Assembly (NCBI RefSeq): GCF_034258515.1
Contig: NZ_CP139438.1
Span: 3,658,001-3,722,000 of the forward strand
Reading direction: 5' to 3'
DNA: 64,000 nt
DNA from: Pseudarthrobacter oxydans
Lineage (GTDB): Bacteria > Actinomycetota > Actinomycetes > Actinomycetales > Micrococcaceae
This document shows, piece by piece, positions 28,911 to 37,575 of the stretch. Every line of letters begins with the position of its first letter. Positions within the stretch are counted from its first letter, which is position 1. Made by a program: the position numbers and the translations under genes. The notes below the pieces were generated by a model, which made no database searches, was not told the origin of the DNA, and saw nothing but the letters and a program-made list of their open reading frames with translations.

Positions 28911-29975
28911 TTATCCGCCTTGCGGCGCCCCGGCGGACGGCGTCCACGGGCAGCCGCAGGACTGCCGGATGTGAAGTTTGGTGGGGAAGATCCGATGCTG
29001 TGGCGTTTCCCCGCGAGTGGCTCCCACCAGTGCGGCCACCGCCGCTTCCGCCATGGCAGCCACCGGCTGCTCCACCGTGGTCAGCGGCGGCCACGAGTAC
29101 TCAGCTTCGATGGATCCGTCGAAAGACACCACCGCAATTTCGCCCGGCACAGCCAGACCTGCCTCATGCACTGCTCGCAACAGGCCCACTGCCTGGGTGT
29201 CCGAGGTGGCAAAGATGGCAGTCGGCCTGTTGACTGACGCAACCAGGCGCTGACCGGCGAGATAACCGCCGGGCCACGTGAATCCGCTGTACGCAATCGG
29301 CCCCTCCGGCAAACCTGCCTCCTGCAGTGCCTGGCGCCAGCCCACCTCGCGACCGTCAGTGCTGCCGGAAACGTTGGTTCCCATGGCCAGGCCGATGTTT
29401 GTATGGCCGTGGCCAATCAGGTGTTCGACGGCGATCCTGGCGCCGGCGGCGAGGTCAACGCCGATGCTGTTGAAGCCCGGCGCGTCGCGTTCCTGGTTCA
29501 GCAGCACCGACGGGATGTCCGCGGTTTCCAGGACCTCCAGGTCGGGTTCAAAAAGGACGCTGGCCAACAGCACGCCGTCCACCTGCCTGGCGGCGAGGTT
29601 GCGGATGTTGCGCCGTTCCTTGGCAAGGTTTCCGTCCGAGTTGCCCAGCACCAGGGCGTAGCCCAGGGCTGCGGCCGCGTCTTCAACGGCGTGGGAGAAC
29701 TGGGCGAAGAACGGATTGGAGATGTCCGGAATCACCAGGCCCAGCGTCTCGCTGGAGCCCAGCTTGAGAGCCCGGGCCGCCGCGTTGGGCCGGTACCCCA
29801 GGACGCGGATGGCGTGCTGGACCTTCGCTTCTGTGGCTGGAGCAACTTTCTTGGGGCCGCCGTTGACCACATAGCTGACGACGGCGGTGCTCACGCCGGC
29901 GTAGCGTGCAACGTCCTTGCGGGTCACGGGGCCGCCGCGCGCAGTCTGCACTGCCGGAGTAGTCATGCTGTCCAT
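28911..29975 (-). CDS. LacI family repressor of the GH36 operon
   Basis: A 354-residue LacI-type regulator. The helix-turn-helix VTRKDVARYAGVSTAVVSYV and hinge YRPNAAARALKLG are followed by the sensor domain (ETLGLVIPDISNPFFAQFS). The ATG at 29975 has AGG eight bases upstream and lies one base after the oxidoreductase stop, so the two are co-transcribed on the minus strand. Operators of a matching type lie at the divergent promoter region ahead of that oxidoreductase and the second transporter operon, so autoregulation and repression of that operon are likely. Confidence 0.9.
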   Translation of the reverse strand: MDSMTTPAVQTARGGPVTRKDVARYAGVSTAVVSYVVNGGPKKVAPATEAKVQHAIRVLGYRPNAAARALKLGSSETLGLVIPDISNPFFAQFSHAVEDAAAALGYALVLGNSDGNLAKERRNIRNLAARQVDGVLLASVLFEPDLEVLETADIPSVLLNQERDAPGFNSIGVDLAAGARIAVEHLIGHGHTNIGLAMGTNVSGSTDGREVGWRQALQEAGLPEGPIAYSGFTWPGGYLAGQRLVASVNRPTAIFATSDTQAVGLLRAVHEAGLAVPGEIAVVSFDGSIEAEYSWPPLTTVEQPVAAMAEAAVAALVGATRGETPQHRIFPTKLHIRQSCGCPWTPSAGAPQGG

Positions 29976-29976
29976 A

Positions 29977-31182
29977 CTAGGTACCTGTACCCGGCGCATC
30001 GCCAAAGTCACGGATGGGAAGGCGCGCCCCGTTTTGCAAGGCGGACTGGTGGGCAACTATGCCCGGAAGGGTGAACCGCGCGGCCACCCAGGCGTTCACC
30101 GGAGGCAGGGTGCGGTTGTTCACGGCAGTCACGAAGTCGTCCACCAGGAAGTGGTGGCTGCCCTCGTGGCCATTGGGCGCGCCCAGGAACTCCTCCGGAA
30201 GCCGCCCGGGATCATGGACCGGAGCCAGGCCTGAGACGAAGGCATCCCTCAGTTCTGGCGCGACATTCGCAAGGGAAGGGTCATCGAGGGGGATGCTGGG
30301 CCGGGTCTCCATCTGCTCGGAGATGTCGTGGACGTTCTGTTTGTCCTGCCAGACGGACACCGTGGCGAGCTGCTCGAAGCTGGCCTCCGTCCCGAAGAAC
30401 CGGAACCGCGATTCGCGGATGTGCGAGGGATAGCCCACCCGGCGCATCTCGTTAGTGCGCATGACGCCGCCGTCGTTCAGCTCGAACAGCGCGGTGGCGT
30501 TGGAGAAGTCATTGCCGAACATGCTGACGTCCTTGTCGAAGACGCCGTCGTCGCGGTCATCCCTGACGCCCACGCAGCTGACGCTGACTGCATGGGCCGG
30601 GACTGCTCCCAGCACGCCGCCCACAGCGTGGGTGGGATACAGCATGGGCGGGTAGCTGGCGGTTTCCTTCCAGCGCTCGCCGCCGCTGTACTGGTAGGCC
30701 TCGTAGAAGCCCAGGTCCATGTCGTGGACGTAGTCGCCTTCGGCGTAGAAGATCCGCCCGAATTTTCCCTCGGCCAGCTGTTTGCGGGCAAAGACTGTGG
30801 CGGGGTTGTAGTAGCTGGTCTCCCCCATCATGTACACCAGGCCGGTTTCCCGGACGGCCTCGATGATCCGCGCTATTTCCTCTTCTGAAATCGCCATGGG
30901 AACGGCTGAGTAGACGTGCTTGCCCGCCCGGAGCGCCTGCTCCACGAGCGGACCATGCGTCCAGCGCTGCGTGAAGATGGCAACGGCGTCGACGTCGGAA
31001 GCCAGAAGGTCTTCAAAAGTCGCCATCGTGCCGGCCAAATGGTAGCGCCCGGCGGCCTCGGCTGCGCGATGTGCAACGTCGTCAACAGCGAAGACGCTGC
31101 TGACGCCCGGGTGGAGATTGAACAGGTGCGCGAACTGGCTGCCGAACTGGCCGGCTCCTACTACGCCGATCGAAAACGTCAT
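29977..31182 (-). CDS. Gfo/Idh/MocA family oxidoreductase
   Basis: A 401-residue NAD(P)-dependent sugar oxidoreductase. The Rossmann motif GVVGAGQFGSQFA is at the N-terminus, the family's catalytic-lysine segment reads AGKHVYSAVP near residue 90, and the C-terminal alpha/beta domain follows. The family oxidises or epimerises sugars and polyols and includes glycosidase-associated members. It is divergent from the GH36 transporter operon and co-transcribed with the LacI gene, so it is likely to process a sugar released or imported by that system. The exact substrate is unknown. Confidence 0.88.
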   Translation of the reverse strand: MTFSIGVVGAGQFGSQFAHLFNLHPGVSSVFAVDDVAHRAAEAAGRYHLAGTMATFEDLLASDVDAVAIFTQRWTHGPLVEQALRAGKHVYSAVPMAISEEEIARIIEAVRETGLVYMMGETSYYNPATVFARKQLAEGKFGRIFYAEGDYVHDMDLGFYEAYQYSGGERWKETASYPPMLYPTHAVGGVLGAVPAHAVSVSCVGVRDDRDDGVFDKDVSMFGNDFSNATALFELNDGGVMRTNEMRRVGYPSHIRESRFRFFGTEASFEQLATVSVWQDKQNVHDISEQMETRPSIPLDDPSLANVAPELRDAFVSGLAPVHDPGRLPEEFLGAPNGHEGSHHFLVDDFVTAVNNRTLPPVNAWVAARFTLPGIVAHQSALQNGARLPIRDFGDAPGTGT

Positions 31183-31250
31183 CGTCTGCCTTTCGAGGAT
31201 TGCAGGGGCGCGGCAAGCGCTCTCCGGCGGATTCCCAGTGTTTCATTGCA

Positions 31251-31266
31251 ATCTACTCGAGTCAAC
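31251..31266. promoter_or_regulatory. LacI-type operator Oa between the oxidoreductase and the GH36 operon
   Basis: ATCTACTCGAGTCAAC shares its left ten bases with Ob and has the perfect core ACTCGAGT. It lies 69 bp upstream of the oxidoreductase start, suited to control of the minus-strand operon. Confidence 0.65.
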
Positions 31267-31315
31267 AGTCCGGTGAATGGATTAATGCTTACCGACAAAA
31301 AGAAAAATTAACCCC

Positions 31316-31344
31316 TTGCCCACTCAAATCTACTCGTGTAGATT
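31316..31344 (+). promoter_or_regulatory. Promoter of the GH36 transporter operon
   Basis: TTGCCC (31316-31321), 17-base spacer, TAGATT (31339-31344). The second operator occupies the spacer and most of the -10 box. Confidence 0.55.
31328..31343. promoter_or_regulatory. LacI-type operator Ob of the GH36 operon
   Basis: ATCTACTCGTGTAGAT has 6-bp perfect inverted arms around TCGT with central CG, as expected for a LacI-family operator. It covers the promoter spacer and -10 box. Its centre is 77 bp from that of Oa. Confidence 0.75.
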
Positions 31345-31388
31345 CTTCCCTAGTTGTTACCCCCATCACAGTCAGGAAAGGGTCGAAG

Positions 31389-32333
31389 ATGACCACCCTT
31401 GCCAAAAACCCGAGATCCGCCACCGGCGCAGCGGTGTCTGCAGCCAAGCCGCGGGGCAGCCTCCGCCGGTTCGGCGATCTCAAGATCGCACTGCTGTTCA
31501 TCGCCCCGGCAATGATCGGTTTCGTCGTCTTCTACGTGGTGCCCACCATCCGCGGTGTCTACCTCAGCTTCACGGAGTACAACATCCTGGGAGACCCCAC
31601 GTGGGTGGGGGTGGACAATTACACGGCGATCGCCAAGGATCCACTCTTCTGGAACTCCCTGGCCGTCACAGGCCAGTACGTTTTCCTCAATATCGTCCTC
31701 CAGACCGCCCTGGCCCTGGGCCTGGCACTGTTGATGAACCGGGTCGCCAAGTCCACCCTCATCCGGGGAGCCCTGCTGCTGCCCTGGATGATGTCCAACA
31801 TCATCGCGGCACTGCTGTGGTTCTGGATGCTGGACTACCAGATTGGCGTGGTCAACCAGTTCATCGAGTGGGCCGGCCTCCCCCGCGTCGCGTTCTTCGG
31901 CAGCGAGGAGTGGGCCATCCCCACCCAGGCCCTGATCAACACCTGGCGCCACATGGGCTACACCGCCCTGCTCATCTTCGCCGGCATGCAGGCCATCCCG
32001 GGCCACGTCTATGAAGTTGCCAAGCTCGACGGCGCTTCACCGTTCCAGACGTTCACCAAGATCACCCTTCCGCTGCTGCGGCCGGTCCTGGTCCTCGTCC
32101 TCGTCGTAACGGTGATCGGCTCCTTCCAGGTCTTCGACACTGTCGCAGTGACCACCGGCGGCGGGCCGGTCAACGCCACCCGCGTCATCCAGTACTACAT
32201 CTACCAGCGGGCCTTCACCGAGTCGGACTTCGGCTACGGATCAGCCATCGCCGTCATTCTCTTCCTCATCCTCGCCCTGGTGGCCTTCATCCAGATGAAG
32301 TTCCTCAAGGGCAACGAGTCGGACCTGGACTAA
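31389..32333 (+). CDS. Sugar ABC transporter permease 1 (GH36 operon)
   Basis: A 314-residue MalF-type permease with six predicted helices, the first LKIALLFIAPAMIGFVVFY. The EAA loop is HVYEVAKLDGASPFQTFTKI. GGAAAGG lies upstream of the ATG at 31389. First gene of the second galactoside operon, directly behind the Ob-controlled promoter. Confidence 0.92.
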   Translation: MTTLAKNPRSATGAAVSAAKPRGSLRRFGDLKIALLFIAPAMIGFVVFYVVPTIRGVYLSFTEYNILGDPTWVGVDNYTAIAKDPLFWNSLAVTGQYVFLNIVLQTALALGLALLMNRVAKSTLIRGALLLPWMMSNIIAALLWFWMLDYQIGVVNQFIEWAGLPRVAFFGSEEWAIPTQALINTWRHMGYTALLIFAGMQAIPGHVYEVAKLDGASPFQTFTKITLPLLRPVLVLVLVVTVIGSFQVFDTVAVTTGGGPVNATRVIQYYIYQRAFTESDFGYGSAIAVILFLILALVAFIQMKFLKGNESDLD

Positions 32334-32345
32334 GGAGCCTCCCGC

Positions 32346-33269
32346 ATGACCACCACCAGCCGCGCAACGCTGCCGGCGCCAGCCCGCCGCCGTCGTCCCT
32401 TCAACGCCCGCCGCGCCGGCGCCTGGGCCCTCATCGTCCTCGCCATCGCCGTCTCCATCCTCCCGTTCTTCTGGGTCCTGCGCACGGCACTGTCCACCAA
32501 CAACGCGCTTGCCGCCAACGCAACCAGCCTCCTTCCCGCTGAGTTCAGCTTCGGTGCGTTCCTGCGGGTCTTCGGCCTGCAGAGCCCGGCCGACGCCGTC
32601 GCAGAGGGCGGTTCCGGTGCAGCCATCAACTTCTGGCTCTACCTGCGGAACTCGATCATCTTTTCCTCCATCACTACCGCAGGCGCCGTGTTCTTCAGCG
32701 CGATGGCCGCCTACGCCTTTGCCCGGCTGCGCTGGAAGGGCCGGAATGCGGTCTTCAGCCTCTTCCTGGGGACCATGCTGGTCCCGCCGATCTTCACCGC
32801 GCTGCCCAACTTCCTGCTGATCAAGAACCTGGACCTGCTCAACACCATGCTCGGCATGGTCCTCCCGTACATCTTCATGACGCCGTTCGCCATTTTCTTC
32901 CTCCGGCAGTTCTTCCTGAACATGTCCCGGGAGGTGGAGGAGGCGGCCATGCTCGACGGCGCCAAGCACCTGCGCATCTTCTTCCAGATTGTGCTTCCCA
33001 ACGCCGCCGCCCCGATCGCCACCCTGGCGCTGCTCACCTTCATCGGCCAGTGGAACGAATATTTCTGGCCCCTGCTGGTGGGGTCGCAGGACGATGTCCG
33101 CGTCCTGCAGGTGGGGCTCGGCGTCTTCAAGTCCCAGTCACCCCAGGGCGCACCGGACTGGTCCGGCCTGATGGCGGCAACCCTCATCTCGGCCCTGCCG
33201 GTGCTGGTGCTCTTCGCCGCCTTCGGCAAGAAGATCGTCAATTCCATCGGCTTCTCCGGCATCAAATAA
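32346..33269 (+). CDS. Sugar ABC transporter permease 2 (GH36 operon)
   Basis: A 307-residue MalG-type permease with six predicted helices, starting with a basic tail and AWALIVLAIAVSILPFFWVL. The EAA loop reads EVEEAAMLDGAKHLRIFFQI. AAGGAG eight bases upstream of the ATG is a strong ribosome-binding site. It pairs with permease 1; the ATPase must come from elsewhere in the genome. Confidence 0.92.
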   Translation: MTTTSRATLPAPARRRRPFNARRAGAWALIVLAIAVSILPFFWVLRTALSTNNALAANATSLLPAEFSFGAFLRVFGLQSPADAVAEGGSGAAINFWLYLRNSIIFSSITTAGAVFFSAMAAYAFARLRWKGRNAVFSLFLGTMLVPPIFTALPNFLLIKNLDLLNTMLGMVLPYIFMTPFAIFFLRQFFLNMSREVEEAAMLDGAKHLRIFFQIVLPNAAAPIATLALLTFIGQWNEYFWPLLVGSQDDVRVLQVGLGVFKSQSPQGAPDWSGLMAATLISALPVLVLFAAFGKKIVNSIGFSGIK

Positions 33270-33317
33270 GAACCTCATTCACCGCCTCCCTCCCATCCCC
33301 AAAAGGAAAGTAGAACC

Positions 33318-34658
33318 ATGAAGAAATCCCTCGGCGCCGTTGCCGTTGCCGCCGCTGTGGCGCTCTCCCTCTCCGCCTGCAGCGGATCCTCCTCCTCGGC
33401 TGAATCAGCCAAGGGCGAGATCAGCTACTGGCTCTGGGACGCCAACCAGCTCCCCGCCTACCAGCAGTGCGCCGATGACTTCACCAAGGCCAACCCGGAC
33501 ATCAAGGTGAAGATCACCCAGCGCGGCTGGGATGACTACTGGAGCACCCTCACCAACGGCTTTGTTGGCGGCACCGCCCCGGACGTGTTCACCAACCACC
33601 TGGGACGCTACGGCGAACTGGCAGAAAACAAGCAGCTGCTGGCCATCGACGACGCCGTCAAGAAGGACAACATCGACCTGACCGCCTACAACGAAGGCCT
33701 CGCCGATCTCTGGGTGGGCCAGGACGGCAAGCGCTACGGCCTGCCCAAGGACTGGGACACCATCGGCCTCTTCTACAACAAGGCCATGCTCGCCAGCGCG
33801 GGGATCACCGAGGAGCAGATGAAGGACCTCACCTGGAACCCGGAAGACGGCGGCACCTATGAAAAGGTCATCGCGCACCTCACCGTGGACAAGAGCGGGA
33901 AGCGGGGCGACGAGCCAGGGTTCGACAAGAACAACGTCCAGGTCTACGGGCTGGGCCTGAACGGCGGCGGCGACTCCTCGGGCCAGACCGAGTGGAGCTA
34001 CCTCACCAACACCACCGGCTGGTCCCACACGGACAAAAACCCGTGGGGCACCCGCTACAACTACGACGACCCCAAGTTCCAGGCGAGCATGGACTGGTTC
34101 GCCGGGCTGGCCGACAAGGGCTACATGCCCAAGCTGGAGACCACCGTCGGTGCGGCCATGGCTGACACTTTCGCGGCGGGCAAGTCCGCCATCAACGCCC
34201 ACGGCTCGTGGATGATCGGCCAGTACACCGGCTACAAGGGCGTCGAGGTGGGCATCGCGCCTACCCCGGTGGGCCCCGAAGGCAAGCGCGCCTCCATGTT
34301 CAACGGCCTGGCTGATTCCATCTGGGCGGGTACCAAGAAGAAAGACGCGTCCATCAAGTGGGTGGAGTACCTCGCCTCGGCTGACTGCCAGGACGTCGTC
34401 GCGTCCAAGGCTGTTGTCTTCCCGGCACTGAAGGCCTCGTCCGAGAAGGCGTCGGAGGCCTTCAAGGCCAAGGGCGTGGACGTCACCGCCTTCACCGAGC
34501 ACGTCAGGAACAAGACCACCTTCCTGTACCCGATCACGGACAACACTGCCAAGGTCAAGGGCATCATGGAACCCGCCATGGACGCGGTGGTTTCCGGCAA
34601 GGCGCCGGCGAGCTCCCTGACCCAGGCCAACGAACAGGTCAACGCCCTCTTCAAGTAG
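33318..34658 (+). CDS. Sugar-binding lipoprotein of ABC transporter (GH36 operon)
   Basis: A 446-residue family 1 solute-binding protein. The signal peptide ends in the lipobox LSACSGSSSS near residue 21. The body shows the MalE-type fold (EISYWLWDANQLPAYQQC, YGLPKDWDTIGLFYNKAML). Adjacent to an alpha-galactosidase, its ligand is probably an alpha-galactoside such as raffinose or melibiose (inference). AAAGGAAAG precedes the ATG. Two stem-loops follow it before the GH36 gene. Confidence 0.92.
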   Translation: MKKSLGAVAVAAAVALSLSACSGSSSSAESAKGEISYWLWDANQLPAYQQCADDFTKANPDIKVKITQRGWDDYWSTLTNGFVGGTAPDVFTNHLGRYGELAENKQLLAIDDAVKKDNIDLTAYNEGLADLWVGQDGKRYGLPKDWDTIGLFYNKAMLASAGITEEQMKDLTWNPEDGGTYEKVIAHLTVDKSGKRGDEPGFDKNNVQVYGLGLNGGGDSSGQTEWSYLTNTTGWSHTDKNPWGTRYNYDDPKFQASMDWFAGLADKGYMPKLETTVGAAMADTFAAGKSAINAHGSWMIGQYTGYKGVEVGIAPTPVGPEGKRASMFNGLADSIWAGTKKKDASIKWVEYLASADCQDVVASKAVVFPALKASSEKASEAFKAKGVDVTAFTEHVRNKTTFLYPITDNTAKVKGIMEPAMDAVVSGKAPASSLTQANEQVNALFK

Positions 34659-34687
34659 GCCCCTGCTTCGGCAACGCCCCCAATCCG

Positions 34688-34754
34688 TGGCTGCGTATGT
34701 GGTCGCAGCCACCCGGCTGGATGCCGCCGTCCCCTCCTCGCGGCGGCGGCATCC
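34688..34754 (+). promoter_or_regulatory. Two intercistronic stem-loops between the binding protein and GH36 genes
   Basis: First stem: 8-bp perfect arms (TGGCTGCG) at 34688-34711 with an 8-base loop. Second: 11-bp perfect arms (GGATGCCGCCG) at 34719-34754. Neither has a T run. Such structures often protect the upstream mRNA and lower downstream expression, giving more binding protein than enzyme. Confidence 0.6.
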
Positions 34755-34797
34755 ACCACCCTGTTTTGCATCACCCCACAAACCGAAAGAGATCTCT

Positions 34798-36990
34798 ATG
34801 GACCCCCTCCACCTCCGTTCCGCCGGCACCAGCCTGGTGATCAGCTTCGACAGCGGAGAGGCCGAGGTCATCCATTGGGGCGCGGACCTGGGCACCACCT
34901 TGCCGGATCTCGCCATCCTCACCGCCCCGGTCCCGCACTCCGCCATCGATGCGCGCGTTCCGGCGGGCCTCCTCCCCCAGGCTTCGTCGTCGTGGCGCGG
35001 CAGGGCCGCCCTGCGCGGTTCCCGAATGGCCGACGGCGTCTCCGGGTTGGATTTCTCGGCCCGCCTCCGCGTTGCCACAGCCAGCGCCAACGGCGGTTCT
35101 GCCGTCATCGTCCAGTCGGACCCGGATGCCGGCCTCACGGTGGAATCCACCCTGGCCCTGCACGACGGCGGCCTGCTGGAACTGCGGCACACCGTCACCA
35201 ATGACGGCACTACCCCCTACCAGCTCGACGAACTGGCGACCGTCCTCCCCGTGGCGCCTGACGCCGTCGAACTCCTCGACCTCACCGGCCGCTGGTGCCG
35301 CGAGCGCCACCCGCAGCGCCGGGCCATCCAGCAGGGGACCTGGGTCCGGACGGGCCGGCACGGCCGCACCGGCCATGATTCCTCCCTGCTGTTCGCCGCC
35401 GGCACCGCCGGTTTCGGCAACCGGCACGGGAAAGTCTGGGCCACGCACCTGGCCTGGAGCGGCAACCACGAGCAGTTCGCCGACACCATCGGTGATGGCC
35501 GCACCATGATCGGCGGTTCAGAGCTCCTGGGACCTGCCGAAGTCATCCTTGAAGCCGGCGGCAGCTACACAACGCCCGCGCTGTTCGCCGCCTATTCGGA
35601 CAAGGGACTGGACGGGATCACCGAAGCCTTCTACAGCTGGTTCCGGTCCCGTCCGCACCACGTGCTGCCCGCCGCTTCCACAGGCCGGCCCGCCGGCAAG
35701 CCGCGCCCGGTGGTGCTCAACACCTGGGAGGCCGTCTACTTTGACCACAACCTGGACACGCTGATTGAGCTGGCCGAGTCCGCGGCCGATCTTGGCGTGG
35801 AGCGCTTCGTGCTCGACGACGGCTGGTTCCGCGGCCGCCGCGACGACCACGCCGGCCTCGGCGACTGGTACGTGGATGAAAGCCTGTGGCCCAGGGGGCT
35901 GACGCCGCTCATTGAGGCGGTCACCTCGCGCGGCATGGAGTTCGGGCTGTGGGTGGAGCCGGAAATGGTCAACCTCGATTCAGACATCGCCCGGGCACAT
36001 CCTGACTGGATCGTTGGCCCGTCCGCCGTCCAGCACAAGGACGGCGGACGGCTTCCCCTGGAATGGCGCAACCAGCACATCATCGACCTGGTGAATCCTG
36101 AAGCCTGGCAGTACATCTTCAGCCGCATCGATGCGCTCCTGCGCGAGAACAACATCAGCTACCTGAAGTGGGACCAGAACAGGGACCTGCTGGAGCACGG
36201 CCACGCCGGCCGCTCCTCCGTCCACGAGCAGACCCTGGCCGCCTACCGGCTGTTCGACGAGCTCCGGAAGGCGCACCCCGGCGTCGAAATTGAATCCTGC
36301 TCCTCCGGCGGGGCACGCGTGGACCTGGGCATCCTGGAGCGGACGGACCGGATCTGGGGGTCCGACTGCAACGATGCGCTGGAGCGGCAGACCATCCAGC
36401 GCTGGACGGGCGCGGTGGTCCCGCCGGAACTGGTGGGCAGCCACATCGGCCCCACCACCTCGCACACCACCGCCCGCACGCACGATCTCTCCTTCCGTGC
36501 CATTTCCGCGCTGTTCGGCCACTTCGGCATGGAGTGGGATGTCCGGCAGGTCACCGGGGCTGAGCGTGAGGAGCTCAAGCGCTTCATCGCCCTGTTCAAG
36601 GAACACCGCGCGCTGATCCACAGCGGCCGCCGCGTCCACGCGGACGTTGCCGGCGATGCCCTGCTGCTGCACGGCGTCGTCACCGGGGCCCCCGCGGCTG
36701 AAGGCACGACGGCGGGCCTGTTCGCCCTGGTGAGCACGCGCACCTCCGCCGCCGAGGTACCGGGCCGGCTGGGCATCCCTGGGCTGGACCCTGAGCGCAG
36801 TTACCGCGCGGAGGCAATCTTCCCCACTCCGGATGACTCCGACTACGGCCACACCTACACCCAGGTGCAGCCGCCGGCCTGGCTGGCGGACGGGGCGGAG
36901 GCAACCGGACGCTTCTTCGCCGAGGTGGGCCTGCCCATGCCCAACCTCAACCCCGAGCACGGGCTGCTCGTGCGGTTCACCGCACTCTAA
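34798..36990 (+). CDS. GH36 family alpha-galactosidase
   Basis: A 730-residue cytoplasmic glycoside hydrolase family 36 enzyme that removes terminal alpha-galactose. The nucleophile is Asp459 in LKWDQNR and the acid/base Asp523 in WGSDCNDALERQ; ESCSSGGARVDLG and FGLWVEPEMVNLDSD are further family signatures. The N-terminal beta-supersandwich (about 1-290), the barrel and the C-terminal domain are all present by length. The ATG at 34798 gives the family N-terminus, with GAAAGAG upstream. Last gene of the second galactoside operon; a long palindrome follows immediately. Confidence 0.93.
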   Translation: MDPLHLRSAGTSLVISFDSGEAEVIHWGADLGTTLPDLAILTAPVPHSAIDARVPAGLLPQASSSWRGRAALRGSRMADGVSGLDFSARLRVATASANGGSAVIVQSDPDAGLTVESTLALHDGGLLELRHTVTNDGTTPYQLDELATVLPVAPDAVELLDLTGRWCRERHPQRRAIQQGTWVRTGRHGRTGHDSSLLFAAGTAGFGNRHGKVWATHLAWSGNHEQFADTIGDGRTMIGGSELLGPAEVILEAGGSYTTPALFAAYSDKGLDGITEAFYSWFRSRPHHVLPAASTGRPAGKPRPVVLNTWEAVYFDHNLDTLIELAESAADLGVERFVLDDGWFRGRRDDHAGLGDWYVDESLWPRGLTPLIEAVTSRGMEFGLWVEPEMVNLDSDIARAHPDWIVGPSAVQHKDGGRLPLEWRNQHIIDLVNPEAWQYIFSRIDALLRENNISYLKWDQNRDLLEHGHAGRSSVHEQTLAAYRLFDELRKAHPGVEIESCSSGGARVDLGILERTDRIWGSDCNDALERQTIQRWTGAVVPPELVGSHIGPTTSHTTARTHDLSFRAISALFGHFGMEWDVRQVTGAEREELKRFIALFKEHRALIHSGRRVHADVAGDALLLHGVVTGAPAAEGTTAGLFALVSTRTSAAEVPGRLGIPGLDPERSYRAEAIFPTPDDSDYGHTYTQVQPPAWLADGAEATGRFFAEVGLPMPNLNPEHGLLVRFTAL

Positions 36991-36994
36991 TGAC

Positions 36995-37056
36995 CGTCGA
37001 TTGCTCCGTAAACGTCGTTTTCACGCTTCAAAACGGCATTTACGGAGCAGTCGATG
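36995..37056. repeat. Extragenic palindrome type 1 (27-bp arms)
   Basis: Two 27-base arms around the loop cacgcttc match at 23 of 27 positions; three of the four differences would be G-U pairs in plus-strand RNA. The shared core is GCTCCGTAAA. It begins four bases after the GH36 stop and may terminate the operon, but its length and A/T-richer composition suggest a REP-like element. Confidence 0.75.
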
Positions 37057-37110
37057 GGGTTCCGGCGTAAGAATGCGCGGCACCCGAAGCCAGCCGATAG
37101 ATTGTCATTC

Positions 37111-37572
37111 ATGACTGAAGCCTCCACCGACCCTGCCGCCCGCCGCACCCTCCTGGTAATCAACGGGCCCAACCTGAACCTGCTGGGAACCCGGGAGCCG
37201 GAAAAGTATGGCACGTCCACCCTGGCGGATGTGGAGCAGCTGGCGGCCGCAGCCGCCGAGGCCCACGGTTTTACGGTCGAATGCGTCCAGTCCAACCACG
37301 AAGGCGTCCTGCTCGACGTCATCCACGCCGCCCGGAGCAACGCCGCGGGCATCGTCATCAACGCGGGGGCGTTCACCCACACCTCAGTGGCTCTCCGTGA
37401 CGCCCTCGCTGCCGTGCAGCTGCCCGCCGTCGAGGTCCACATCACCAATGTGCACCAGCGGGAAGAGTTCCGGCACCACTCGTTCCTGTCCCCCGTCTGC
37501 TCGGCGGTCATCGTGGGCGCAGGCGTTGTGGGGTACCGGCTGGCGATTGACTACCTCGCAGAGGTCCTCTAA
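37111..37572 (+). CDS. aroQ: Type II 3-dehydroquinate dehydratase
   Basis: Converts 3-dehydroquinate to 3-dehydroshikimate in the shikimate pathway (third step). The 153-residue length is standard. Visible features: [20 protein letters not shown] with the catalytic Tyr (YGTSTL), [12 protein letters not shown], the [16 protein letters not shown] active-site strand, and [18 protein letters not shown] with the catalytic His. The ATG at 37111 has TAGATT seven bases upstream and no Shine-Dalgarno, suggesting a leaderless transcript independent of the GH36 operon. No other shikimate gene is near. Confidence 0.94.
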   Translation: MTEASTDPAARRTLLVINGPNLNLLGTREPEKYGTSTLADVEQLAAAAAEAHGFTVECVQSNHEGVLLDVIHAARSNAAGIVINAGAFTHTSVALRDALAAVQLPAVEVHITNVHQREEFRHHSFLSPVCSAVIVGAGVVGYRLAIDYLAEVL

Positions 37573-37575
37573 CCG

